Below the pieces are notes generated by a model. That model made no database searches. It was given only the letters and a program-made list of their open reading frames with translations, and had not been told where the DNA came from. A stretch of DNA of 64,000 bases from Siphonodentalium dalli. Lineage: Eukaryota > Mollusca > Scaphopoda > Gadilida > Siphonodentaliidae. The stretch lies in contig CP136066.1 in assembly GCA_032622095.1 (NCBI GenBank), forward strand, positions 183,184,716-183,248,715. Direction: 5' to 3'. Shown here piece by piece: positions 36,262 to 48,500 of this stretch (positions within the stretch are counted from its first letter, which is position 1; the number at the start of each line of letters is the position of its first letter). Position numbers and translations under genes: made by a program.

Positions 36262-36584
36262 CTTAAGGTCGATCTGCTCGAGGGGTTTTCTTTGGGTGAT
36301 GGTCCATGCGGGATGAGCTGCAGCAAGCAGGATGTCGGACAAAACACCATATATAGTCGCTGGAATGCGATAAATCAGACAGACGGCGACCATTACAGAT
36401 TCGGAAAATGGAAGCTAGAACATCGTGTATTCGGAGGCAGTGTTATTGTGGACGATATCAGTGACCAGATTGAACATGATAAAACGGAATACGTCATCGC
36501 CGTGAGCGAAACTGATCATTGGGAGCAGGAGAGGGCATGGGTGGAGCTGGACGTCACTAGCAGACCGGGCCAGTTTGATGTGTA
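36262..36584 (+). CDS. Exon A of the extracellular-protein gene
   Basis: The acceptor is TTTGATTTTAG and the frame opens with LKVDLLEGFSLGDGPCG. The exon carries the paired cysteines of PCGMSC, a DVGQNTIYSRW segment and VIAVSETDHWEQE. It ends on a consensus GTAAGT donor with two bases left over, which join exon B to make a Tyr codon. It enters in phase 0, so an upstream exon is expected; none was recognised between 28 and 36 kb. Confidence 0.85.
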
Positions 36585-39500
36585 GTAAGTGAGATATATA
36601 TACCAACATATCCTCGCGCAGATAGGTTCCTAATCGTCCTATAATATTAAGATATGTTCATTTTCGAGTATTTGATTCTGAATTCGGAAATAAGCCCATC
36701 CATTATTCAGTTTAAAACACATCTTAAAGAACGTATATCTGATTAGTCGTGAATTTGGATTATTCATATAATATATAAGTCATATGAGTCGATAATGGCA
36801 CTAAAACACTCTCTTTGTAAGATCGTTATGACTCAACTTAAAGATATATGATTTACTTATTCGGGTGCGTGAAACTAGTAAGTTAGTATTCAGACACTAT
36901 GCCAACTGCAGGAATATAGCATTCTAGTAACATCGCCGAAAATTTCAAACAAATCGATCTTACCAGTTCATAGAAAACATCGTCTGAACTACGCGCAATT
37001 GTAAATATTTACTTCTAGATTCGGGACGCTACTATCTGCGATAAGTTAACGAAAACGATTTCGCCATTAACAGTCACTTTTTTTAATTAACATATAAGAA
37101 TGGCGATGTTTGTTGTCAATTAGGATATAATATTTGTAAAAATTACTACTTTCAGCAAGAGTATTCTGGTCGGAAACAAAAGAAAATAAGATGAAAACAA
37201 ATCACTTTGAGACAACAGTGTATAGCTATGGGGGTGACTCATTTTATCTTAACCCTTTACCCAACAAACCGGCCAAAACCGGCCAAATAAAGCTTCAACA
37301 GCCTAAAATATCTTCGGTCTGTCTCAATAGAACCATACACATATGGATATCATTGGAACCGGCTCCTTGACCACATTGTGATAGTTACAGTTATGCCCTG
37401 TGCCAATGCATTCTCTTATATATGCGAGTCGACCATAGGTCGCCTCGCATATATAAGAGAATGCATTGGCCTAAAAAAAAATCTTTTTTGAACACTTTTT
37501 ACCATTTTTTCTTACATTCTTTAACAATTTTATAATTTTTAATGTGTTAAGCCAATGCATTCTCTTATATATGCGAGGCGACCTATGGTCGACTCGCATA
37601 TATAAGAGAATGCATTGGCACAGGGCCGTTCTGTTGGGTAAAGGGTTAAATCAGGGACAAGTTGCAACATCTATCTAAAGTATGTTGCTCCGCATGTTCG
37701 CAAATGTGTAGATCAGAATTCGTCAGTGGACACACATGTGCGTGATTGTTGTTGTGTTTTATATAATTCTGGTGTTAGTTTCGTCGTGTTATGTCCGTCG
37801 TAGATCATGCCATGAATCTCTACTCCGTAATGGCGTAAACCAGAGTAGAGATTCATGGCTTGATCTAGTTCCTTCGAAGACATGGGACAAATAATTGACT
37901 ACTGGCTCTATAAACAATGGACCGATCGCCAATATTGCGACCATATCCTCATGTAGGATAAGATGAAGCCAGCTATTCAGTAACTTTCCGAATTTTAATC
38001 GATGTAAGGCTATGTGCATCGGTTTGGGTAATCGACCAAATAGATATTTAAGACACCAGAATATGTCTATAGGATTATGCTTAATATAATATTAACTAAT
38101 TGCGCCCCTTACCAAAAAGAGAATGAATAATAATGCAATACTTAAATATATCAATTTATGTATATAATGCGCGATAGTTATGCATTTTTGAATCTGGATG
38201 TTGCTTCAACATATGTATGTTATGACAAAGGTGTCTGCTTATAATTCCCGAACATCCATCCAGAAGAATAATAGACCATTCCAATGGATAATTTGATAAC
38301 TGATGGGATGCATCCATTTAAAGGTACTCAATCCGATTAGACGCTCCTAAATTAATATTTCTTTGGCTTTGGGGGTAAAACATATTTAATTCGAGTCGAG
38401 GAACCCACCCATCAAAGTTCAAAACGGACAAATTGCGGGTGTAAGATGGATCACTCTAAAATCAAGTGGTTATTATTGTTAACAGTAACCACTTGATTTT
38501 AGAGTTATCCATCTTACACCCACAATTTGTCCGTTTTGAGCACGTGGTTATATGTCTGTCTTCTCTTGAACAGCTTTGATGGCTCCGCAAGGTGGCATCT
38601 CGATTATACGTCTGTCTTCTCTTGAACAGCTTCGACGGCATCGCCTGGCGGCATCTCGATTACCAGAACTTGCGGGATGACACGTGGCATCTTCAAATCA
38701 AAGTCCAACAAGGCGAGAGAAACGACACCAATCGACCTAACAGAAGTCCCATCTCACTGGCTCAGCCAATTTATCGGTCAGTATACATCTATGTTCTTAT
38801 GTTCAGTTATATGGTCGTGTTTTTGTTATACCAGTATCATGACGGTCCTGTGACCCGATAAACCACATATGTGGCAAACATATTGCGGGTCAGGTCTATC
38901 ATTGAGTGGTATATAGAACTCTAAACGATGGTATGATTACACAACGAATAACCAATCATTTTCCATAAACAACCGTAGCCAGACCAACGTTAGGATTGAG
39001 ACATTGTGTTGATAAAAATTCCGCTTTGGAATCAATAGGACAAAAGGAGCAACACAAACTGTTAAGACGACACTGAGGTGACCAATGGTTACCCTATTAG
39101 AAAGGCGGTATTAGTATAAACAAATTGTACACTGTATCTGATTATTGTATGCGATATTTAAGTTTTAAGACTTTCATGCCCTAGGCATTTTACTGAAAAC
39201 GGTATGCAAGGTCACAATCCCTCGATTTCGTAAGAACTTTTCCCGATATTTTTTTTTATTTTTAAATTCTTCCTGCCGAACTAAAACAATTCGTAGTGCG
39301 CATGGCAAACCAACAAAGACAAATAGAGACATCCGGAAAATGTTCGTGCATACTAACAATGCGTTGCAGAAATTTTAGTTTCTACCAGCTAGGAATTAAA
39401 ATATTTGATGCCACCAGTTCGAATTTATATTAAACTTGCAATCGTTTGTAACCTATATGCACTGTTGGCTTTTAAGGGAGATATGCTATTAAAATAAACT

Positions 39501-42500
39501 TGAATTGAGATGAAGCAGAAAATCACGAAAAATGAAAGCTTATATTGTTAGCAAATACACTCATTCTTCTATTAGTTCAAGGAAATTCATTATGGTAGAA
39601 AAATTGTTTTGTCTTTAAAACCAGGAGGTGCCGTTTTCGAAGAATGTCACATTGTCGAAACAATAAATTTTCTGAGACAAAAACACACAAACGAGTGCTT
39701 GCACTACTTAAATACTTTAGCATTGCTTTAGCGTCTGAATCAATCATCTAGTTTGAAAATGTAGCTTTGTTTATCCTAAAAATAAGTTTTTTAAACATAT
39801 TGCCATGGATATCGGTTCTGAAACATGGTATACGTGTGCCATATTATAAAGTTATTATACAATGTTGTGTACAGTATGTGTTTTTCTTGTACGAGTCCAG
39901 GTTGTGGTGAAAAGTCATATTGGACGAGACACGCAGTGTCGAGTCCAATATGACTTTTCACCACAACCTGGATGAGTACAAGAAAAACTCATACTGCACA
40001 CAACATTGTATAATGACATTTGTATTATCCATCTGTATGTTGATCCAAATTTTGGGAATAAACTTTAGTGATTATTTTTGGTATTTGTCGGCGCTTAATT
40101 CTCTATAAAAGCCAGTATTTGATCATCGGAAAGCATGAGTTGGAACAGTAAACACGGAAATGATAAAAGACTCCACCAGTGTTGCGCGCGCATCACAATT
40201 TCACCGATTCATTTCGCAATAGTTAATTCGTGACGTCACGGAGTCCCAATAAAAAAGTGATAATGCACACATGGGACTCCCAATATGACATTCGGAGCAG
40301 TTTCATTGACCGAGAATCCTAGTACATAACGTTTTGTTCTCCTATTAAACTCCAACAATGTGACTGTCCTACATAAATTAAGCGATTATATAAGACGAAC
40401 GTCTACTTGACGAGTTCACCGCTCCCAACACAACACAACCCATTCCAACCCCCCTTTTGAGTAACTTAAACAGCACGAACCTTCTCTATATGACCATATT
40501 CCTGATATGTAAACGTTAGAAGATATGTACTTATTTGTTAGTATCAACGCCATACCTCTTTTATGTATATTGTATTACATGTATATTTGTGATCTCTATA
40601 TATCATATCATGATGATGATGAATGAGAATAAACTAATTTGGAGCCAATATGTTTTTTTCACGGATTATCATGTGACGCCTTTTGCCCAATCAGAAAGAG
40701 TGTTAGTTAAGGGATGGATAATAATAATAGATCTGATTCGAAGTAATGAAGTTGAAGCTGCCTTTGTCGAATTTTTAACATACAGATTTACCAGAGCATC
40801 GAATTATTTAACTGACAATATATATGTTGAAACATTAAAGTTTTATTACATGCTAACCAGTTCACATGAAGTCAAGTTACTGTATTATAAATGTATTACC
40901 TTCAGGTAGCTGTGTACCACTACTTCTGGTTCCATTGTGTACAGTGTTAATTTAATATGCATGTTTGTCAATTTATGTCAATCTTCATTTATGGAGGAAA
41001 TAAAGACGTAATAATATAATCTTTATCTTCAGGGTGATAATATAGGCCTAAGTTGGCCGGGTGCATTGTGTAATGATTAATCAATGTGTATTATATACAC
41101 CTGAACATAGACACCACTCACATAGCGAACAAGTTAAGCTTGATGACATATTAAACTTGAAATGTAATATAAATTGTATTGTTTAATCGTTATTCACCAT
41201 TGGATTTGTATCTAACATGATCCACCTAGAATGCTAGATTGTGTACATGATTATCACTTATAATGTACTACTGTATTAGTATTATATTGACTGTATTCGA
41301 ATTTCAATATTCACTCTGACGAAAATTTCCTACAAACTAGAAGGAATTAGAAGGGACCAGTCTGAGTCTGACTTCTCACTAAACTTAGTTCTCAGCATAA
41401 ATATATTGAAAAGTTATAATCTGTTTTTGGAAGCTATGGGTGGACACAGGCTGTATCGCGAATACACTACTCAGTATTTATGCGGTTTATGCTCACCCAT
41501 AGCCGACAGCAACATACACATAGGCCCAGCTGGTGAATTATACGTGTCTCCCATTTTCGACTTGAGCGACACGTGCAAAAAAAAACAAAAACAGATTTTC
41601 AATTTATAACAATTAGTGCATACAGAAAGACATAAATGACAGCGAGACTCAGAGCATTAAGATAAATCTTGGATAACATCACTGTAACAATAAGTAAATA
41701 AATTAAATTAAGTTTACATAGCTAAATTTCTTGACAGAAAGACCTCTACGAAATCAGGAAACATTAAAATTACGAAAGATAACTCTAGACAATAGACAAT
41801 CGACGATCCGGTCAATAAATCGCCACGACATTTATCCGGCCACTGTAAACTCACAACAGAGTCAACTGAAATAAACACAAGAGGAGTCAGAATGTATATA
41901 ATTCATGTCTATAGACTACCATTTCTGATACTGTACATATATTTTGTACATACACTCATTTATCCCCTCTGTAGAATTGTAAGCCTTCTTAGGCACCATT
42001 GTTCTTCTAGGGCCATACCACGCCGTATCCCGGTGTTCTTGTTCGATATTTGTTAACTAAACAGGAAACACTTATTTCGTATTACCCCGCAAAAATTGTC
42101 GTCGCTATATAGAGAAGACAGATTTTACACGGGTCATAACAATCTCGTATGCCCCGTGTAAAAGTGATATTACCCCGCAAAAATTGTCGTCGCTATATAG
42201 AGAAGACAGATTTTACAAGGTCATAACAATCTCGTATGCCCCGTGTAAAACTTATATTACCCCGCAAAAATTGTCGCCGCTATATAGAGAAGACAGATTT
42301 TACAAGGTCATAACAATCTCGTATGCCCCGTGTAAAACTTATATTACCACGCAAAAATTGTCGTCGCTATATAGAGAAGACAGATTTAACAAGGTCATAA
42401 CAATCTCGTATGCCCCGTGTAAAACTGATATTACCCCGCAAAAATTGTCGTCGCTATATAGAGAAGACAGATTTTACACGGGTCATAACAATCTCGTATA

Positions 42501-45500
42501 TGCCCCGTGTAAAAGTGATATTACCCCGCAAAAATTGTCGTCGCTATATAGAGAAGACAGATTTTACACGGGTCATAACAATCTCGTATGCCCCGTGTAA
42601 AAGTGATATTACCCCGCAAAAATTGTCGTCGCTATATATATAGAGAAGACAGATTTTACAAGGTCATAACAATCTCGTATGCCCCGTGTAAAACTTATAT
42701 TACCCCGCAAAAATTGTCGTCGCTATATAGAGAAGACAGATTTTGCACGGGTCATAACAATCTCGTATGCCCCATGTAAAACTGATATTACCCCGCAAAA
42801 ATTGTCGTGTCGCTATATAGAGAAGACAGATTTTACACAGGTCATAACAATCTCGTATGCCCCATGTAAAATTGATATTACCCCGCAAAACTTGTCGTCG
42901 CTATATCAAGAAGACAGATTTTACACGGGTCATAACAATTTCGTATGCCCCGTGTAAAACTGATATTACCCCGCAAAAATTGTCGTCGCTACATAGAGAA
43001 GACAGATGTTACACAGGTCATAACAATCTCGTATGCCCCGTGTAAAACTGATATTACCCCGCAAAAATTGTCGTCGCTATATAGAGAAGACAGATTTTAC
43101 ACGGGTCATAACAATCTCGTATGCCCCGTATGAAACTTATATACCCCGCAAAAATTGTCGTCGCTATATAGAGAAGACATATTTTACAAGGTCATAACAA
43201 TCTCGTATGCCCCGTGTAAAACTTATATTACCTCGCAAAATTGTCGTCGCTATATAGAGAAGACATATTTTACAAGGTCATAACAATCTCGTATGCCCCG
43301 TGTAAAACTTATATTACCCCGCAAAAATTGTCGTCGCTATATAGAGAAGACAGATATTACACGGGTCATAACAATCTCGTATGCCCCGTGTGAAAGTGAT
43401 ATTACCCCGCAAAAATTGTCGTCGCTATATAGAGAAGACAGATTTTACACAGGTCATAACAATCTCGTATGCCCCGTGTAAAACTGATATTACCCCGCAA
43501 ATATTGTCGTCGCTATATAGAGAAGACAGATTTTACACGGGTCATAACAATCTCGTATGCCCCGTGAAAAACTTATATTACCCCGCAAACATTGTCGTCG
43601 CTATATAGAGAAGACAGATTTTACACGGGTCATAACAATCTCGTATGCCCCGTGTAAAACTTATATTACCCCGCAAAAATTGTCGTCGCTATATAGAGAA
43701 GACAGATTTTAAACGGGTCATAACAATCTCGTATGCCCCGTGTAAAACTGATATTACCCCGCAAAAATTGTTGTCGCTATATAGAGAAGACAGATTTTAC
43801 AAGGTCATAACAATCTCGTATGCCCCGTGTAAAACTGATATTACCCCGCAAAATTTGTCGTCGCTATATAGAGAAGACAGATTTTGCACGGGTCATAACA
43901 ATCTCGTATGCCCCATGTAAAACTGATATTACCCCGCAAAAATTGTCGTGTCGCTATATAGAGAAGACAGATTTTACAAGGTCATAACAATCTGGTATGC
44001 CCCATGTAAAATTGATATTACCCCGCAAAACTTGTCGTCGCTATATCAAGAAGACAGATTTTACACGGGTCATAACAATTTCATATGCCCCGTTTAAAAC
44101 TGATATTACCCCGCAAAAATTGTCGTCGCTACATAGAGAAGACAGATTTTACACAGGTCATAACAATCTCGTATGCCCCGTGTAAAACTGATATTACCCC
44201 GCAAAAATTGTCGTCGCTATATAGAGAAGACAGATTGTACACGGGTCATAACAATCTCGTATGCCCCGTGTAAAACTTATATTACCCCGCAAAAATTGTC
44301 GTCGCTATATAGAGAAGACATATTTTACAAGGTCATAACAATCTCGTATGCCCCGTGTAAAACTGATATTACCTCGCAAAATTGTCGTCGCTATATAGAG
44401 AAGACAGATTTTACACGGGTCATAACAATCTCGTATGCCCCGTGTAAAACTTATATTACCCCGCAAAAATTGTCGTCGCTATATAGAGAAGACAGATTTT
44501 ACACGGGTCATAACAATCTCGTATGCCCCGTGTAAAACTGATATTACCCCGCAAAAATTGTCGTCGCTATATAGAGAAGACAGATTTTACACAGGTCATA
44601 ACAATCTCGTATGCCCCGTGTAAAACTGATATTACCCCGCAAATATTGTCGTCGCTATATAGAGAAGACAGATTTTACACGGGTCATAACAATCTCGTAT
44701 GCCCCGTGAAAAACTTATATTACCCCGCAAAAATTGTCGTCGCTATATAGAGAAGACAGATTTTACACGGGTCATAACAATCTCGTATGCCCCGTGTAAA
44801 ACTTATATTACCCCGCAAAAATTGTCGTCGCTATATAGAGAAGACAGATTTTAAACGGGTCATAACAATCTCGTATGCCCCGTGTAAAACTGATATTACC
44901 CCGCAAAAATTGTCGTCGCTATATAGAGAAGACAGATTTTACACGGGTCATAACAATCTCGTATGCCCCGTGTAAAACTGATATTACCCCGCAAAAATTG
45001 TCGTCGCTATATAGAGAAGACAGATTTTAAAGGGTCATAACAATCTCGTATGCCCCGTGTAAAAGTGATATTACCCCGCAAATATTGTCGTCGCTATATA
45101 GAGAAGACAGATTTTACACGGGTTATAACAATATCGTATGCCCCGTGTAAAACTTATATTACCCTTCAAAAATTGTCGTCGCTATATAGAGAAGACATAT
45201 TTTACAAGGTCATAACAATCTCGTATGCCCCAGGTAGAATTTTTATGAAGTTTGAAGGTCTAATGTACATCTTTCAAAGCCACGTTGATTCCTGGTGTGA
45301 TGTTATCTTGCTACTCTTGCTTCATTTATTTACGTTGTCTGACTCATTTACCATTACTATTTTTGAAGTGTATTGCTCTCTTTTATATCTTCTAACATAT
45401 AGATTCCAAAAGTAAGCGAGGCCAGCAAGTATTTATGGACAAATTGTGGAAACAGCTATATAAATATATTCATCGTATGAGCAGTCTAATCAAATAGAGT

Positions 45501-48500
45501 TACTGTTCGTTGCTCGTTTCCGCGCTTTATGTCTGTGGGAATATCTTGTTAATTTTGACCGGGGATAAATACTTTACACGGCTTGTTGATGGGGGATACG
45601 GTGTGGTATGCCCCGGTCGACTCTCGTATCCCCCTCGGCTATCGCCTCGGGGGATACGAGCATCTACCGGGGCATACCACACCGTATCCCCCATCAACAA
45701 GCCGTGTAACTTATAATATCTCAATATCATATATCACTTGGTAAGAGAATAAAGCATTGGAGGAACTACTACTGCACTGACTATCGAAATACGCAAGCAC
45801 TACAGCGGCCAGAGGTGAAACGGGTACCTATCCACTTTGTATAACCCTTGTGAAAGCCACAATCCAATACTGGCTTCATTTAGTATCGATTCCGAAGAAT
45901 TTTATTGGCAGAAAATGTTTTGACGAAAATATGCTGAATCTGAACTCCTGGTCCAAAGAAATTAAATTTCTTCTAAATTATTTCGGATTCGGGCATGTAT
46001 GGCAATACATTAGGAAGAATATATCGCATGGTGGTCTAGAAAAATTAAAGACTCATCAAAATTTACAACTTTCCAAGCGATCGGTAAAACCTTTGGGATG
46101 GCAAAATATCTTAACCTAACCATGGATTATCACACCAAAGCCTCCTTCACTCGTTTAAGAGTGAGTGCCCACTCATTGGATATTGAAACGGGCCGCCGAA
46201 CTAAATCCGATACATGGGAAAGTAAAAGGCTTTGTCCGCACTTCATCGTTCAAGTGGAAGACGAAAAACACTTCCTGCTTTACTGCCCGCCTGTTCTCGG
46301 ACGAACGTTCTGAATTGTTTGATTATCTACCGGCATATCACCCGCGATTAACTTATTACCCGACACTCAATTATACAACACTCTAATCGGAATATTCGAT
46401 AATGACATCACACCGCGGGTAATGAGATATATCCATCTCACTCATGAAAAACAACGCCGATTCGCAGGTGCCGCAACCTGATGATTTGGCCCCAGAGCGC
46501 AGCGGGGGGGGGGGGGGGTCAAACATTTATCTCCTGTATATTGCCGATTTCTAGGTGGTTCATCTTTGTATGTGTTATTAACGCCACCGGTGTATACTGT
46601 TGGGCAAATGTTAGAAATCTGTGGACCTATGGGGATTTTATAAATAGATAATTGTTTTTTTCCGGTTATTTTGGGACGCGAGTCCGGTAAAAGCTGTAGT
46701 TGGAATGTCCAAGTTCGTGAAAGTTCTATTGACTATCCCGATTATTTGAGAAGCTTAATTGTTTTAGGATATTGTAGAAAGGCTAATATGGCCGTGTCAA
46801 ATGGAGCTATAGCGATGGGATATCTCGCAGGACAACACATTTCGGGTTTTCGTGGGGTGTGTATTCAATGGATGTCTTATAGTTGCAGTATGTTGTTTTT
46901 TTTGTGAATATGTAGTGAGTATGTAACTATTATGACCGCGTTAATTGCGTTCGGTATTTAGGTATGAACAATGGTTGGGCCATGCACACTTGAAGATTTT
47001 ATGGCGGGAACCCAATTTTTTATCCGCATTTAGAAGCTTTCTGGTTTGGTGAATGAAATACCTGCAGTAGCCTAATAAGCCGTAGTTTTTTGTAATAATT
47101 TGAAGGATTAGTTGTTTTAACGGAATTCTGAGGCGGTGCATTCATGTAACCAATATATTTTATATTATAATTTATATTTATGGCTAATAATATGATCTTG
47201 GTGGCGTTACCATTTCTGACTATGGTTTTCTTGTACATACTACATTTATATATGTGTATCTTCCTGGTTCTATGTTAATTGACAAATACCTGGCAAATAC
47301 AAATTAAGAACACAATCTCAGCGCTAACTCCATCATTGAGGACCAGAGAATCGATATGAAACTTATTACTATATGATGTGTTTGTGAATTTTGTTGAAAA
47401 CCCGAAACCGTAATGGTAACTATACGGAAATGGAAAAAAACGACAAGTGACACGGTCACGAAAATAAATTATTATACTGCATAATAATGCTTTATTTCTC
47501 TTAACCCTTTACCCAACAGAAGGGCCCTGTGCCAATGCATTCTCTTATATATGCGAGTCGACCATAGGTCGCCTCGCATATATAAGAGAATGCATTGGCT
47601 TAACACATTAAAAATTATAAAATTGTTAAAGAATGTAAGACAAAATGGTAAAAAGTGTTAACAAAAGTTTTTTTTTAGGCCAATGCATTCTCTTATATAT
47701 GCGAGGCGACCTATGGTCGACTCGCATATATAAGAGAATGCATTGGCACAGGGCATAACTGTAACTATCACAATGTGGTCAAGGAGCCGGTTCCAATGAT
47801 ATCCATATTTGTATGGTTCTATTGTGACAGACCGAAGATATTTTTGGCTGTTGAAGCTTTATTTGGCCGGTTTTGGCTGGTTTGTTGGGTAAAGGGTTAA
47901 TCCATAGAACATGACATGATATTTAGAATAGATATTATATACAAAAGATGGTAGAAAGAGAAGCACACGTAATTATGTTCATAATATAAACTGATCACAC
48001 TTATTATACAGTAATGCCCTAAATAATCGACTTCTTAACCACAGCAGAATTATGGGTAACTTTTCAGCATTTAGTCGGAAATATGGCTTGCTTCCATTCA
48101 TCGGAAAGCTCTCAGTGAGAGCTATGGTAACTTGTCAGGATTTAGGAGTCGATTATTTAGGGCATTACTGTACGATCTTTCGTTGCAGTGTTCCGGGAGG
48201 TGTTCGGCAGCGTCTGCTTCTTCCTTATGTCGACCCGGATGGTGACCGAATCAAATGCAGCCTGGCGAAATGGGCCGAGGCAACGCCCATCTCACTCAGT
48301 CAAGTCAAGTTCGTCCATGTCGACGAGGTAGGTCCACATATTAAATAGTATTCGGTGTCCCACACAGTATGAAGTCTCAACCACTCTTTTGTATATAGTA
48401 ACTCAATCTGCCGTCAAACGCAGCTTTTTCATAATCCACAATTCCGCATCGACACAGCAAAACAACCCTAATTTAGCACTCAATATCGTAAAAATATATT

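Noticed and set aside
40535-40909. 124-codon frame in intron B-C as an exon
   Set aside because: No similarity to the host family and no suitable splice sites in phase.
42081-45230. Regular 88-bp array as a CRISPR array
   Set aside because: There are no conserved repeats separated by unique spacers; the whole unit is conserved, as in a satellite.
42184-45415. Many 62-120 codon open frames in the 88-bp array
   Set aside because: They are by-products of the repeat; 88 is not a multiple of three, so no frame continues through the array.
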